Positions 6,721-13,961 of a stretch of 17,471 bases of DNA are shown piece after piece (positions within the stretch are counted from its first letter, which is position 1; each line of letters opens with the position of its first letter). The stretch is from CAYSIX01 sp964431205 (GTDB taxonomy: Bacteria; Planctomycetota; Phycisphaerae; Phycisphaerales; Phycisphaeraceae): the NCBI GenBank assembly GCA_964431205.1, contig CAYSIX010000071.1:1-17471 (forward strand). Reading direction: 5' to 3'. The notes under the pieces were generated by a model, which was given only the letters and a program-made list of their open reading frames with translations, was not told the origin of the DNA and did no database searches. Position numbers and translations under genes: made by a program.

Positions 6721-8058
6721 ATGGACCACTTCGAGTACCGAGACGGCCGGCTGTTCTGCGAGGACGTGGCGATCGACGAGCTCGCCGACGCGGTCGGCAC
6801 GCCCGCCTACGTCTACTCCTGTCGCACGTTCGAGCACCACTACGACGCGATCGCCGACGCGTTCGCCGAGCTGGACCCGATCATCTGCTACTCGATCAAG
6901 AGCTGCGGGAACCTGCACATCCTCAAGCTGCTGGCCGAGCGCGGGTCGGGGATGGACGTGGTCTCGGGCGGGGAGCTGTACCGGGCGGAGCTGGCGGGCG
7001 CAGACCCGGCGAAGATCGTCTACGCCGGCGTGGGCAAAACCGACGCGGAGATCGAGCACGGGATCCGCATGGGGATCGGCTGGTTCAACATCGAGTCGGA
7101 GGCGGAGTTCGAGAACGTCGCGTCGATCGCCAGGCGCCTCGGCCGACGGGCGCACGGGGCGTTGCGGGTGAACCCGGACGTGCACGACCCGCGGACCCAC
7201 GCCAAGACGACCACGGGCAAGAAGGAGACGAAGTTCGGCGTGGACATCGATCGGGCACACCGGTTTTTCCAGGCCTACGGGCGAAACGAGCACTGCCGGC
7301 TGGACGCGATCCACCTGCACATCGGCTCGCCGATCTACAGCCCCGAGCCGTACGTCCGGGCCATCACCCGGGCGCTGGAGCTGATCGACCGGCTGCGCGA
7401 CGAGGGGTACGGGGTGGACACGCTGGACATCGGCGGGGGGTACGCGGCGGACTACGAGACGGGGGCGTCGCCTTCGTACGCGGCGTACGCCGAGGCGATC
7501 GTGCCGCTGCTGCGTGGGCGGGGCCTGCGCGTGATCCTGGAGCCGGGCCGGACGATCGCGGCGAACGCGGGGCTGCTGGTGACGTCGGTGCTGTACGTGA
7601 AGACGGGGGGGCGCAAGACGTTCGCGATCGTGGACACGGGGATGCACCACCTGATCCGGCCGACGCTGTACGAGGGGTGGCACTTCATCTGGCCGGCGCG
7701 GGTGAAGGCGGAGCACGTGCCGGCGGCGCGGGCGAAGGACGTGGAGATGCCGGGGCTGCAGGCGTACGACGTGGTGGGCCCGATCTGCGAGACGGGGGAC
7801 ATCCTGGCGCGGGACCGGGCGTTGCCGCCGGTGGAACGCGGAGATCGGCTGGGGGTCTTCACGGCCGGGGCGTACGGGATGGTGATGGCGAGCCAATACA
7901 ACGCGATGCCGCGTCCGCCGGAGGTGCTGGTCGAGGGCGAGACGTACCGGGTGATCCGCCGGCGGGAGACGTACGAGGACCTGGTCGCGGCGGAGCGGGA
8001 GCGGCCGGGAAGCGAGATTGTCGCGCAGCCACCCTCCCCGGCTACAATGAAGCGATGA
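6721..8058 (+). CDS. lysA: Diaminopimelate decarboxylase
   Basis: 445 aa, PLP-dependent fold-III decarboxylase that converts meso-diaminopimelate to L-lysine, the last step of lysine synthesis. PLP Lys60 lies in CYSIKSCGN. The other expected motifs follow in order: VVSGGEL (80-86), HLHIGSPIYSP (HIGS 200-203), LDIGGGYA (glycine loop 238-240), LEPGRTI (EPGR 274-277) and CETGD (356-360), which supplies the active-site Cys of the partner subunit. Ornithine or other amino-acid decarboxylase activity is less likely but shares this fold. The ATG at 6721 fits the family's N-terminus; no Shine-Dalgarno is visible. The stop TGA overlaps the ATG of the decayed antitoxin by 3 bp, so the toxin-antitoxin remnant abuts it exactly. 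Confidence 0.93.
   Translation: MDHFEYRDGRLFCEDVAIDELADAVGTPAYVYSCRTFEHHYDAIADAFAELDPIICYSIKSCGNLHILKLLAERGSGMDVVSGGELYRAELAGADPAKIVYAGVGKTDAEIEHGIRMGIGWFNIESEAEFENVASIARRLGRRAHGALRVNPDVHDPRTHAKTTTGKKETKFGVDIDRAHRFFQAYGRNEHCRLDAIHLHIGSPIYSPEPYVRAITRALELIDRLRDEGYGVDTLDIGGGYAADYETGASPSYAAYAEAIVPLLRGRGLRVILEPGRTIAANAGLLVTSVLYVKTGGRKTFAIVDTGMHHLIRPTLYEGWHFIWPARVKAEHVPAARAKDVEMPGLQAYDVVGPICETGDILARDRALPPVERGDRLGVFTAGAYGMVMASQYNAMPRPPEVLVEGETYRVIRRRETYEDLVAAERERPGSEIVAQPPSPATMKR
8018..8048 (+). promoter_or_regulatory. Promoter TTGTCG-19-TACAAT of the toxin-antitoxin remnant
   Basis: TTGTCG at 8018-8023 and TACAAT at 8043-8048 lie within the last 14 codons of lysA. TACAAT ends 6 nt before the antitoxin ATG at 8055, again a leaderless arrangement. 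The spacing of 19 is longer than ideal. The promoter appears intact although the genes behind it are damaged. Confidence 0.45.
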
Positions 8059-8174
8059 CACGACTGGAGGAAATCGTTGAGGCCATCAAGGGCTTGCCGC
8101 CCGAGCAGTTCAGCAAGCTGCGGTGGTGGATCAACCAGGCACCGAACGCAGACGTTTCGTCGGCTTTTCGATGA
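8055..8174 (+). pseudogene. Truncated antitoxin (N-terminal fragment)
   Basis: 39 codons. Residues 1-28 read MTRLEEIVEAIKGLPPEQFS and KLRWWINQ, the start of a small antitoxin family usually of about 60-75 aa with a LPPEEFxRLRxW-type opening. After that the frame leaves the family, reads toxin DNA out of frame (APNADVSSAFR) and stops. The C-terminal part that normally binds the toxin is missing. Local GC (about 57%) is lower than in lysA, which fits an acquired module. Its ATG overlaps the lysA stop. Confidence 0.7.
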
Positions 8175-8394
8175 GCTGCCCGCGGATGTTCAGAGTCGAG
8201 CGCAAAAGCAGTTGGTTCTCTGGCGCGGGAACCCGATGCATCCGTCGCTGCACTTCAAGGAGATGGGGCCGAAGGTCTGGTCGGTTCGTCTCAACCGCGA
8301 CTATCGGGCACTGGCACGCCGTGACGGACAGACGTATTACTGGTTCTGGATCGGGCATCATCAGGACTACGAGCGACTGCTTCGGCGGCGGTGA
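8077..8394 (+). pseudogene. ParE/RelE-like toxin body without its own start
   Basis: From about 8137 the frame reads HRTQTFRRLFDELPADV, then HPSLHFKEMGPKVWSVRL, RDYRALA and YYWFWIGHHQDYERLL, a complete RelE/ParE-superfamily toxin core (about 85 aa). The native ATG is missing: the toxin joins antitoxin DNA in a different (+1) frame. This implies a deletion that removed the antitoxin's 3' half, the junction and the toxin's first codons. The only start in frame is TTG 8077, with GGAGG 6 nt upstream; it would add a 19-residue non-native leader made from antitoxin DNA. Probably a dead toxin, but translation from this TTG cannot be excluded. Confidence 0.65.
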
Positions 8395-8414
8395 GGCGAA
8401 TCTGTGACCGGACG

Positions 8415-8420
8415 TATAAT
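8415..8420 (+). promoter_or_regulatory. -10 element TATAAT for the FHA-GspE gene
   Basis: A consensus TATAAT, followed by G as in the other boxes here, lies 84 nt before the ATG at 8505. Transcription would begin near 8427, leaving a leader of about 78 nt. The expected -35 position (8392-8397) is not a good match. It lies just after the end of the toxin remnant. Confidence 0.5.
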
Positions 8421-8504
8421 GTCGGTCGCCCCGCGCGGGCCGCGACGAGCGGCGGGCCGGGCCGATCGAAACATGCTCTGCTGAGCCTCCGGGAGTCGAG
8501 GGCG

Positions 8505-10238
8505 ATGGCGTATCTGGAGTTTCACACGACCGAGGGCAAGCGCCGCGTCGAGCTGAACGACGCCAAGGTGACGATCGGCCGGCACGCGGACAACACGGTC
8601 GAGCTGAACGACCGGCTGGCGAGCCGGCGTCACTGCGAGATCGAGCGGACGCCCGAGGGGTACCTGCTGCGCGACCTGGACTCGCGCAACGGGACGGTCA
8701 TGGGGGGCCTGCGTGTGGTGACGGTGGCGTTGCGCAGCGGGGCGGAGTTCAGCATCGGCAACACGAAGATCCGGTTCGTGGACGAGTCGCAGCCGGCGGA
8801 CCTGCGCCCCGACGACGACGGCGCGCCCGAGAGCTGGGGCGAGGCGGACCTGGCGGGCACGGCCTCGCCGTACAGCGACCCGAGCGACATGTTCACGTTC
8901 GAGCAGGAGCCCGGGCCGGCGATGACGAGCCCGAACTACGGGATCGGCAACATCGAGACGCTGGCGACCGTCGGCCGGGACGTGGCGTTCGACATGTCCG
9001 ACGTCTCGCTGATCAACGCCCGGGGCCAGACCGTCCACGCCGCCCGCGACACCGCCGACCCCAAGGCCCGCGCCACCGCCGACTCGATCCGCCTGCTCCG
9101 CCTGCTGCTCTACGGGGCGATCCGCGCCGGCGCGTCCGACCTGCACGTCGAGCCCAAGCGCGTCGGCGGGCTGCTGCGCATGCGCATCGACGGCGCCATG
9201 GTCGAGGTCGCCCAGCTCGACACCGAGGCCACCCGCCGGCTCATGAGCCTGGTCAAGGTCCTGGCCGACATCGACATCACCAAACGCGCCGAGGTCCAGG
9301 AGGGCCACTTCTCCGCTCAGGCCTCCGATCGCCACATCGACTACCGCGTCAGCTTCACGCCCTCGATGTTCGGCCAGAAGCTCGTGCTCCGCGTGCTCGA
9401 CCCGCTCAACGCCCCGCAGCTCCTGCGCGACCTGCACCTGCCCGAGTGGATGTACAACGCCATCCGCGACGTGTCCCGCCAGGACACCGGCATGCTCCTG
9501 TGCTGCGGGCCCACCGGCTCGGGCAAGACCACCACCATCTACTCCGTCCTCCGCCAGATCGACGCGCGCATGCGCAACGTCATCACCATCGAGGACCCCG
9601 TCGAGTACCAGATCGACGGCGTCACGCAGATCCCCGTCAACGACGATCAGGGCCAGTCGTTCGTCAACCTGCTCCGCTCCGTCCTGCGGCAGGACCCGGA
9701 CGTGATCGTGCTCGGCGAGATCCGCGACCGCGAGACGGCGACCACGGCGATGCAGGCGGCCAACACCGGGCACCTCGTGCTCACGACCGTGCACGCCAAG
9801 GACACCATCGGCGCGATCTTCCGCCTGCTCGACCTCGGGGTGGAGCCGTACCTCGTCGCGTCCACGCTGAACCTCGTGCTCGCCCAGCGCCTGGCGCGCG
9901 TGCTCTGTGAGCACTGCAAGATCCCCAAGACCCCCACGCCGCCGCAGGTCATGCGCCTGGGCAAGTCCGTCGAGGGCATCCAGAAGATCTACGCCCCCGC
10001 CGGCTGCAAGAAGTGTTTCGGCACGGGGTACTTCGGCCGCCGGGGCGTCTTCGAGCTGCTCAACGCCACCGACGAGCTGCGCGACGTGATCCTGAAGAAC
10101 CCCGACATCAGCGGCATGCGCAAGGCGCTGAAGATGACGATGTACGCGACCCTGCGCGAGGCCGGCCACGAGCTGATCCGCAAGGGCGTGACCAGCTTCG
10201 AGGAGATCGACCGCGTCATCGGCGCGGACGCGACCTGA
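8505..10238 (+). CDS. FHA domain-GspE/PilB secretion ATPase fusion
   Basis: 577 aa. An FHA phosphothreonine-binding domain fills residues about 5-92, with VTIGRHADN, SRRH and SRNGT as the key loops. A linker of about 100 residues (acidic at 100-130) follows. The GspE/PilB hexameric ATPase spans about 190-570: GASDLHVEP, Walker A GPTGSGKT (335-342), IEDPVEY (Asp box), Walker B DPDVIVLGEIRD (397-408), His box TGHLVLTTVHA (421-431), and zinc cysteines C468/C471 and C501/C504. The enzyme powers assembly of a type II secretion pseudopilus or type IV pilus at the inner membrane. The usual MshEN/GspE N-domain is absent, replaced by FHA. The ATG at 8505 has GGGAG 9 nt upstream and starts the FHA first strand. 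No other pilus or secretion gene adjoins it. Confidence 0.92.
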   Translation: MAYLEFHTTEGKRRVELNDAKVTIGRHADNTVELNDRLASRRHCEIERTPEGYLLRDLDSRNGTVMGGLRVVTVALRSGAEFSIGNTKIRFVDESQPADLRPDDDGAPESWGEADLAGTASPYSDPSDMFTFEQEPGPAMTSPNYGIGNIETLATVGRDVAFDMSDVSLINARGQTVHAARDTADPKARATADSIRLLRLLLYGAIRAGASDLHVEPKRVGGLLRMRIDGAMVEVAQLDTEATRRLMSLVKVLADIDITKRAEVQEGHFSAQASDRHIDYRVSFTPSMFGQKLVLRVLDPLNAPQLLRDLHLPEWMYNAIRDVSRQDTGMLLCCGPTGSGKTTTIYSVLRQIDARMRNVITIEDPVEYQIDGVTQIPVNDDQGQSFVNLLRSVLRQDPDVIVLGEIRDRETATTAMQAANTGHLVLTTVHAKDTIGAIFRLLDLGVEPYLVASTLNLVLAQRLARVLCEHCKIPKTPTPPQVMRLGKSVEGIQKIYAPAGCKKCFGTGYFGRRGVFELLNATDELRDVILKNPDISGMRKALKMTMYATLREAGHELIRKGVTSFEEIDRVIGADAT

Positions 10239-10468
10239 TCGGCCCGCGCGTCGCCACCGGTGCCGCTTGACCGCGGGTCGGCCGCGAAAGGGCACGGAGC
10301 GATCGCGCCAGTTGGCGACAGGCCATCCCATGACGTCGGCGGTGTGACGCCGGGCGGCGTCCTGCCCATTACCAGGCCGTGGCATGCCCGACGTTACAAT
10401 GTGTCTGCGCGACGCCGCGTAGGCGCACGTCGGCTGACAGAGCAGACCCGGTGGCACGAGGCTTGGTC
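10239..10468. promoter_or_regulatory. Intergenic region with hairpin and TACAAT promoter
   Basis: This 230-bp gap has a 6-bp GC hairpin at 10346-10361 (GACGCC/GGCGTC, 4-nt loop), without a T-tract. A TACAAT-G box follows at 10395-10400, 68 nt before the mntA ATG. A weak -35, TTACCA at 10369-10374, has a spacing of 20. No coding capacity with family similarity was seen. Confidence 0.45.
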
Positions 10469-10786
10469 ATGACCCGCCAGGAAGTGCTTGACAGGATCGC
10501 GTCCGTCCGTGATGAGCTGCGGCGCATGCACGTCAAGCGGCTGGAGCTGTTCGGCTCGTTCGCGCGCGGCGACGCCACCGACCGCAGCGACGTGGACCTG
10601 CTCGTGGAGTTTGATGAACAGGCCAAGCGAGATCAGACCGGCCGACCGCTCACCCTCTTTGACATCGCTGAGGTTCATTCGCTGCTGGAGACAGCCATCG
10701 GCCGTGACATCGATCTCGTTCTGCGAGACGGCGTATACCCCGCCATGCGCGACCGCATTTACGGGGAGGCCATCCGTGCCGCATAA
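10469..10786 (+). CDS. mntA: MntA-type nucleotidyltransferase antitoxin
   Basis: 105 aa, minimal nucleotidyltransferase (MNT). Residues 29-43 match the GS-x10-DxD signature exactly: GS at 29-30, Asp41 and Asp43. A third acidic residue, Asp82, lies in GRDIDLVL. In the studied MntA-HepT (type VII) systems the antitoxin inactivates the HEPN toxin by adding AMP units to its active-site Tyr; that mechanism is assumed here from the motifs. ATG 10469 is chosen because GAGG lies 7 nt upstream and the domain begins there. The 3' end overlaps hepT by 11 bp. The antitoxin precedes the toxin in this operon. Confidence 0.88.
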   Translation: MTRQEVLDRIASVRDELRRMHVKRLELFGSFARGDATDRSDVDLLVEFDEQAKRDQTGRPLTLFDIAEVHSLLETAIGRDIDLVLRDGVYPAMRDRIYGEAIRAA

Positions 10787-11132
10787 GGATTGGCTCACAC
10801 GGCTTGATCACATGCTCAATGCGATTGATCGCATCCAAGAGATGTCCACGGCAACGAACCGTCGTGCGTTCGACACCGACCACGTCTCTCAGGACGCGAT
10901 CTGTTGGAACATACACATACTCGGGGAAGCCTCGAAACACATCCCCGAGGATGTTCGGCAAAGATATCCCGAGGTGCGCTGGCAGGCGATCCGTTCGATG
11001 CGGAACGTCATTGTGCACCGCTACGAGCAACTTCGGCTCGACATCCTCTGGGATACGATCCACCAGGACCTCCCGCCGCCGCGCGAGCAGCTCGAGGAGA
11101 TCCGCCGCCGCGAGCGTGAAAGCAGCCCATGA
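10776..11132 (+). CDS. hepT: HepT-type HEPN ribonuclease toxin
   Basis: 118 aa. The HEPN signature RNVIVHRY at residues 76-83 matches RX4HXY, with Arg76, His81 and Tyr83; Tyr83 is the residue AMPylated by MntA in the known systems. The upstream helices (WNIHILGEASKHIP) are typical of DUF86/HepT. The protein is expected to act as an RNase on cellular RNA when free of MntA. GTG 10776 is chosen because GGAGG lies 6 nt upstream. The GC of 10801-10920 is about 53%, against about 78% for a sampled stretch of ruvB, suggesting horizontal acquisition. The stop TGA overlaps the ruvB ATG by 3 bp (ATGA). Confidence 0.88.
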   Translation: MPHKDWLTRLDHMLNAIDRIQEMSTATNRRAFDTDHVSQDAICWNIHILGEASKHIPEDVRQRYPEVRWQAIRSMRNVIVHRYEQLRLDILWDTIHQDLPPPREQLEEIRRRERESSP

Positions 11133-12184
11133 CCACCCAGCGCATCATCGCGGCACCCGTGCAGGACGAGCGTGAGGAACGCTTCAACCAGTCCCTGCGC
11201 CCCACGCGGCTGGACGACTACGTCGGCCAGCCCCGCCTGGTCGAGAAGCTGCGCATCGCCCTCGAGGCCGTCCGCCGACGCGACGAGCCCATGGAGCACG
11301 TGCTGCTGCACGGCCCGCCCGGGCTCGGCAAGACCACCCTCGCCCACATCATCGCCGCCGAGATGCGCACCCACCTGGTCGTCACCTCCGGCCCGGCGCT
11401 GACCCGCCCGACCGACCTGGTCGGCACGCTCACCAAGCTCCAGCACCGCGACGTCCTGTTCATCGATGAGGTCCACCGCCTCAGCCCCGTCGTCGAGGAA
11501 TACCTCTACCCCGCCATGGAGGACTTCAAGATCGACGTCACCGTCGATCAGGGCATGCACGCCAAGACCATCACCCTGCCGCTCAAGCCGTTCTGCCTCA
11601 TCGGCGCCACCACGCGCGCCGGCCTGCTCAGCGGGCCCATGCGCTCCCGCTTCGGCATCACCCACAACCTCGAGTTCTACAGCCGCGACGACCTGCTGCG
11701 CATCCTCCACCGCAGCGCCCGGCTGCTGGAGGTCGACGCGGGGTCCGACGGCCGGCTCGGCGACGCCCTGGCCGCGATCGCCGCACGATCCCGCGGCACG
11801 CCACGCATCGCCAACCGCCTGCTCCGCCGCGCCCGCGACTTCGCCGACGTCCGCGCCGACGGCGCCCTGTCCGACGCCGTCGTGGACGATGCGCTGAAGC
11901 TCGAGGGCGTCGACGCGCTCGGCCTCGACGAGTTCGACCGCAAGTACATGCGCGCCATCGCCGAGGTGTACGACGGCGGGCCCGTCGGTCTGGAAGCCAT
12001 CGCCGCCACCCTCGGCGAGGACGCCGGCACGCTCGAAGAGATGGTCGAGCCCTACCTGCTGCAGATCGGCTTCCTCGCCCGCACCCGCAAGGGCCGCCAG
12101 CTCACCCGCGCCGCCGGCGAGTACCTCGGCGTGCCGTTGCCGACCGACACGGAAGACGCCGACGCCGAGCAACTGTTCGAGTAG
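11129..12184 (+). CDS. ruvB: Holliday junction branch migration helicase RuvB
   Basis: 351 aa, close to the usual 335-350. It is the AAA+ motor that pulls DNA through the RuvA-bound Holliday junction. Motifs: LRPTRLDDYVGQ (23-34), Walker A GPPGLGKT (62-69), Walker B LFIDE (110-114), sensor 1 GATTRAG (159-165) and arginine finger in MRSRFG (Arg174). The C-terminal winged-helix region ends with IGFLARTRKGRQLT. ruvA and ruvC are not in the window. The ATG overlaps the hepT stop (ATGA). No strong Shine-Dalgarno is visible, so translation may depend on reading hepT first. A weak TACGAT at 11054-11059 could be an internal -10. Confidence 0.96.
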   Translation: MTTQRIIAAPVQDEREERFNQSLRPTRLDDYVGQPRLVEKLRIALEAVRRRDEPMEHVLLHGPPGLGKTTLAHIIAAEMRTHLVVTSGPALTRPTDLVGTLTKLQHRDVLFIDEVHRLSPVVEEYLYPAMEDFKIDVTVDQGMHAKTITLPLKPFCLIGATTRAGLLSGPMRSRFGITHNLEFYSRDDLLRILHRSARLLEVDAGSDGRLGDALAAIAARSRGTPRIANRLLRRARDFADVRADGALSDAVVDDALKLEGVDALGLDEFDRKYMRAIAEVYDGGPVGLEAIAATLGEDAGTLEEMVEPYLLQIGFLARTRKGRQLTRAAGEYLGVPLPTDTEDADAEQLFE

Positions 12185-12238
12185 CGGACCGCCCACGCAT
12201 CCGCAGCCGTCCGCGACGCGTCGCCTCGCCGCTACTCG
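12178..12238. repeat. Long inverted repeat at the 3' end of ruvB
   Basis: CGAGTAGCGG at 12178-12187, which includes the ruvB stop codon, pairs with CCGCTACTCG at 12229-12238. Inside the 41-nt loop lies the perfect 12-bp palindrome GCGACGCGTCGC (12213-12224). A stable nested hairpin would form in RNA or DNA. It may end the ruvB transcript, although no T-tract follows. Confidence 0.5.
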
Positions 12239-12357
12239 CGCGGCGTGCCTCCAGCCGGGGCAAACCTGCCCGTGGACGGACACGTATTCGTGGGCCGCAC
12301 GGCTTGCGAACAACCTTCGTATTCGTCAGCGTCCGCGACGCGTCGCCTCGCGGCTAC
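12209..12357 (+). repeat. 27-bp direct repeat pair with palindromic core
   Basis: GTCCGCGACGCGTCGCCTCG plus 7 nt occurs at 12209-12235 and again at 12331-12357, with 26 of 27 bases identical (C versus G near the end). Both copies contain the palindrome GCGACGCGTCGC. The 95 bp between them hold no recognisable gene. The smaller repeat CGTATTCGT occurs at 12283-12291 and 12318-12326. The pair fills the 180-bp gap between convergent ruvB and the carboxypeptidase gene. Confidence 0.6.
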
Positions 12358-12364
12358 GGCACGA

Positions 12365-13915
12365 TCATGCGCTTGCCCTGCGGCACGGGGCGGCGGCCAA
12401 CACCAGCAGCAGGGCGGCGAGGGCGCTCGGCTCGGGGATGGGCGTGCCCTGGAACGCCTGCTGCCAGATGCCCAGGTCGAAGGCGTCGACGTCGCCATCG
12501 CCGTCGGCGTCGCCGTGGACACGTTCGGCGTCGCTGGTGATCCCGAAGCCGGTCTGCCAGATGCCGAGGTCGAAGGCGTCGGCGTCGTTGTCGCCGTCGA
12601 AGTCGCCCGGCCCGAGCCGATCGACGAAGGCGAGGTAGAAGGCGAGCGCGAAGTCTTCGCCCATCTGGCGGTAGTGGTCGAGGCCGCGATCGGGCAGGAA
12701 CATGGTCTCGAAGGTGAGGTCGAACTCGGCGTGGAGGTCGCGTTCGCCGAAGTTGGCGGTGGTGGGTCCGGTGGAGGTGGATTGGACCCACTGGATGCGG
12801 GGGTCGAGGTCGGTCAGGTATTGCCAGAAGGGGTCGTCGAGGTGGCCGAACTCGGGGTGGAGGAAGCCGAAGTCCTGTCGCAGGGGCGTGGGGATGGTGG
12901 AGTGGAAGTCGATGAAGTAGTCGGCGTCGGGGTGGCCGGCGTCGGGGTCGGACAGGTCGGCGAGCATGGCCTCGCCGCTGAGGCGGAGGTCGGCCTTGTT
13001 GCGGGCCAACCAGTTGCTCTGGAAGGGGTGGTCGCTCCAGCAGCAGTTGGGGTCCTGGTTGGGATTGGCGATGGTGGCGCGGTTGTTGCCGGCGAAGCGT
13101 CCATCCGGGTTGAGCAGGGGATAGACGTAGAAGTCGCCCTGGCGACGGACCAGGGCGGCGCGGGGGTCGTCGGAGGCGAGGAAGTCGAGCATGGCCTCGA
13201 GGGTGTGGCTGCCGAGGGTTTCGCCGGCGTGGAGACCGCCGGTGAGCACGATGCGCGTCTTGGGATCGTCGATCGAGGGGTCGGTCAGGCGGTAGCCCCA
13301 CATGTCGAGGGGCGCGACGGTGCGGCCGAGGTCGTCGACCCCGCCGGGCGACTGGCCGATCACGAGGTTCTGATCGCTGCTGGCGGTGGGCATCACGTAC
13401 GGGCTCTGCCGCATCGTGGCGACGTGGTCCGCCGCGCGCTGGTACGGGTAGGGGTAGCTGTAGGCGACGTAGACCTCGTCCCGGGTGAACGGCTCGTTGT
13501 TGCCGGACGTGTATTGGTTTCGCGCCGCGGTGCGGACGTTGTTGTCGAAGAAGAACCAGTTCTGGTTGTCGTAGCTGTAGACCATCCTGTGTTGGTCGAG
13601 GGCGGACCCGCCGCCGGCGAAGTTGTCGCTGGTGCGGAAGGTCGGGCGTTTGCCGAGCACCCCGGAGGCCTTGAAGTACACCCACCGCCACCGGTTCCCG
13701 CCGTAGAAGTTGTCGCGGCCGTGGTAGGTCACCAGGTCGTCGGTGGCGGAGGAGCGGGCCGGGTCGAGGGCGCCGCTGTCGAAGTCGTAGCTGAGCTCGA
13801 TGTCGGCGTGAGCGGAGCCGGCGGCGAGGGTCAGCAGGACGAGGGCCAGGCTCGTGGGCGCAGCCGATCGCCGGCCGGCGCGCAGAACGGATCGTCGGTT
13901 TCTTGATGGTCGCAT
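12365..13915 (-). CDS. Secreted M14 zinc carboxypeptidase with dockerin-like repeats and PEP-CTERM tail
   Basis: 516 aa. Signal peptide at about 1-37 (LALVLLTLAAGSAHA). Residues about 38-190 resemble the beta-sandwich N-domain of cytosolic-carboxypeptidase (CCP/AGBL-like) M14 enzymes: WRWVYFKASG, then EVYVAYSYPYPY. The M14 catalytic domain follows: zinc ligands His229 and Glu232 in GLHAGE, NPDG (269-272), His338 in DFHS, and likely catalytic Glu403. Two Asp-rich repeats (437-458, 468-489; GDxDGDxDxDAFDLGIWQ) resemble dockerin calcium loops. The end is PEP (494-496), a hydrophobic segment and CRR: a PEP-CTERM signal for exosortase sorting. The ATG at 13915 has GGGAGG 10 nt upstream. Probably removes C-terminal residues from proteins or peptides outside the cell. 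Confidence 0.92.
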   Translation of the reverse strand: MRPSRNRRSVLRAGRRSAAPTSLALVLLTLAAGSAHADIELSYDFDSGALDPARSSATDDLVTYHGRDNFYGGNRWRWVYFKASGVLGKRPTFRTSDNFAGGGSALDQHRMVYSYDNQNWFFFDNNVRTAARNQYTSGNNEPFTRDEVYVAYSYPYPYQRAADHVATMRQSPYVMPTASSDQNLVIGQSPGGVDDLGRTVAPLDMWGYRLTDPSIDDPKTRIVLTGGLHAGETLGSHTLEAMLDFLASDDPRAALVRRQGDFYVYPLLNPDGRFAGNNRATIANPNQDPNCCWSDHPFQSNWLARNKADLRLSGEAMLADLSDPDAGHPDADYFIDFHSTIPTPLRQDFGFLHPEFGHLDDPFWQYLTDLDPRIQWVQSTSTGPTTANFGERDLHAEFDLTFETMFLPDRGLDHYRQMGEDFALAFYLAFVDRLGPGDFDGDNDADAFDLGIWQTGFGITSDAERVHGDADGDGDVDAFDLGIWQQAFQGTPIPEPSALAALLLVLAAAPCRRASA

Positions 13916-13961
13916 GTCGCCGGTGCCTCCCACTCGCCGGGTTACAGATTTCGAACTGGGG

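Noticed and set aside
5943..8174. Very long plus-strand frame through the Uma2 and lysA region
   Set aside because: It is antisense to the Uma2 gene and out of frame with lysA. Only its last 40 codons (8055-8174) are meaningful, as the antitoxin fragment.
8367..10457. Minus-strand open frame of about 700 codons opposite the FHA-GspE gene
   Set aside because: A shadow created by GC-rich codons; it shows a repetitive Val/Asp/Gly/His composition and no domains.
12245..13906. Plus-strand open frame of about 550 codons opposite the carboxypeptidase
   Set aside because: Val/Glu/Gly-rich low complexity with no recognisable domain; the minus strand encodes signal peptide, zinc motif and PEP-CTERM.
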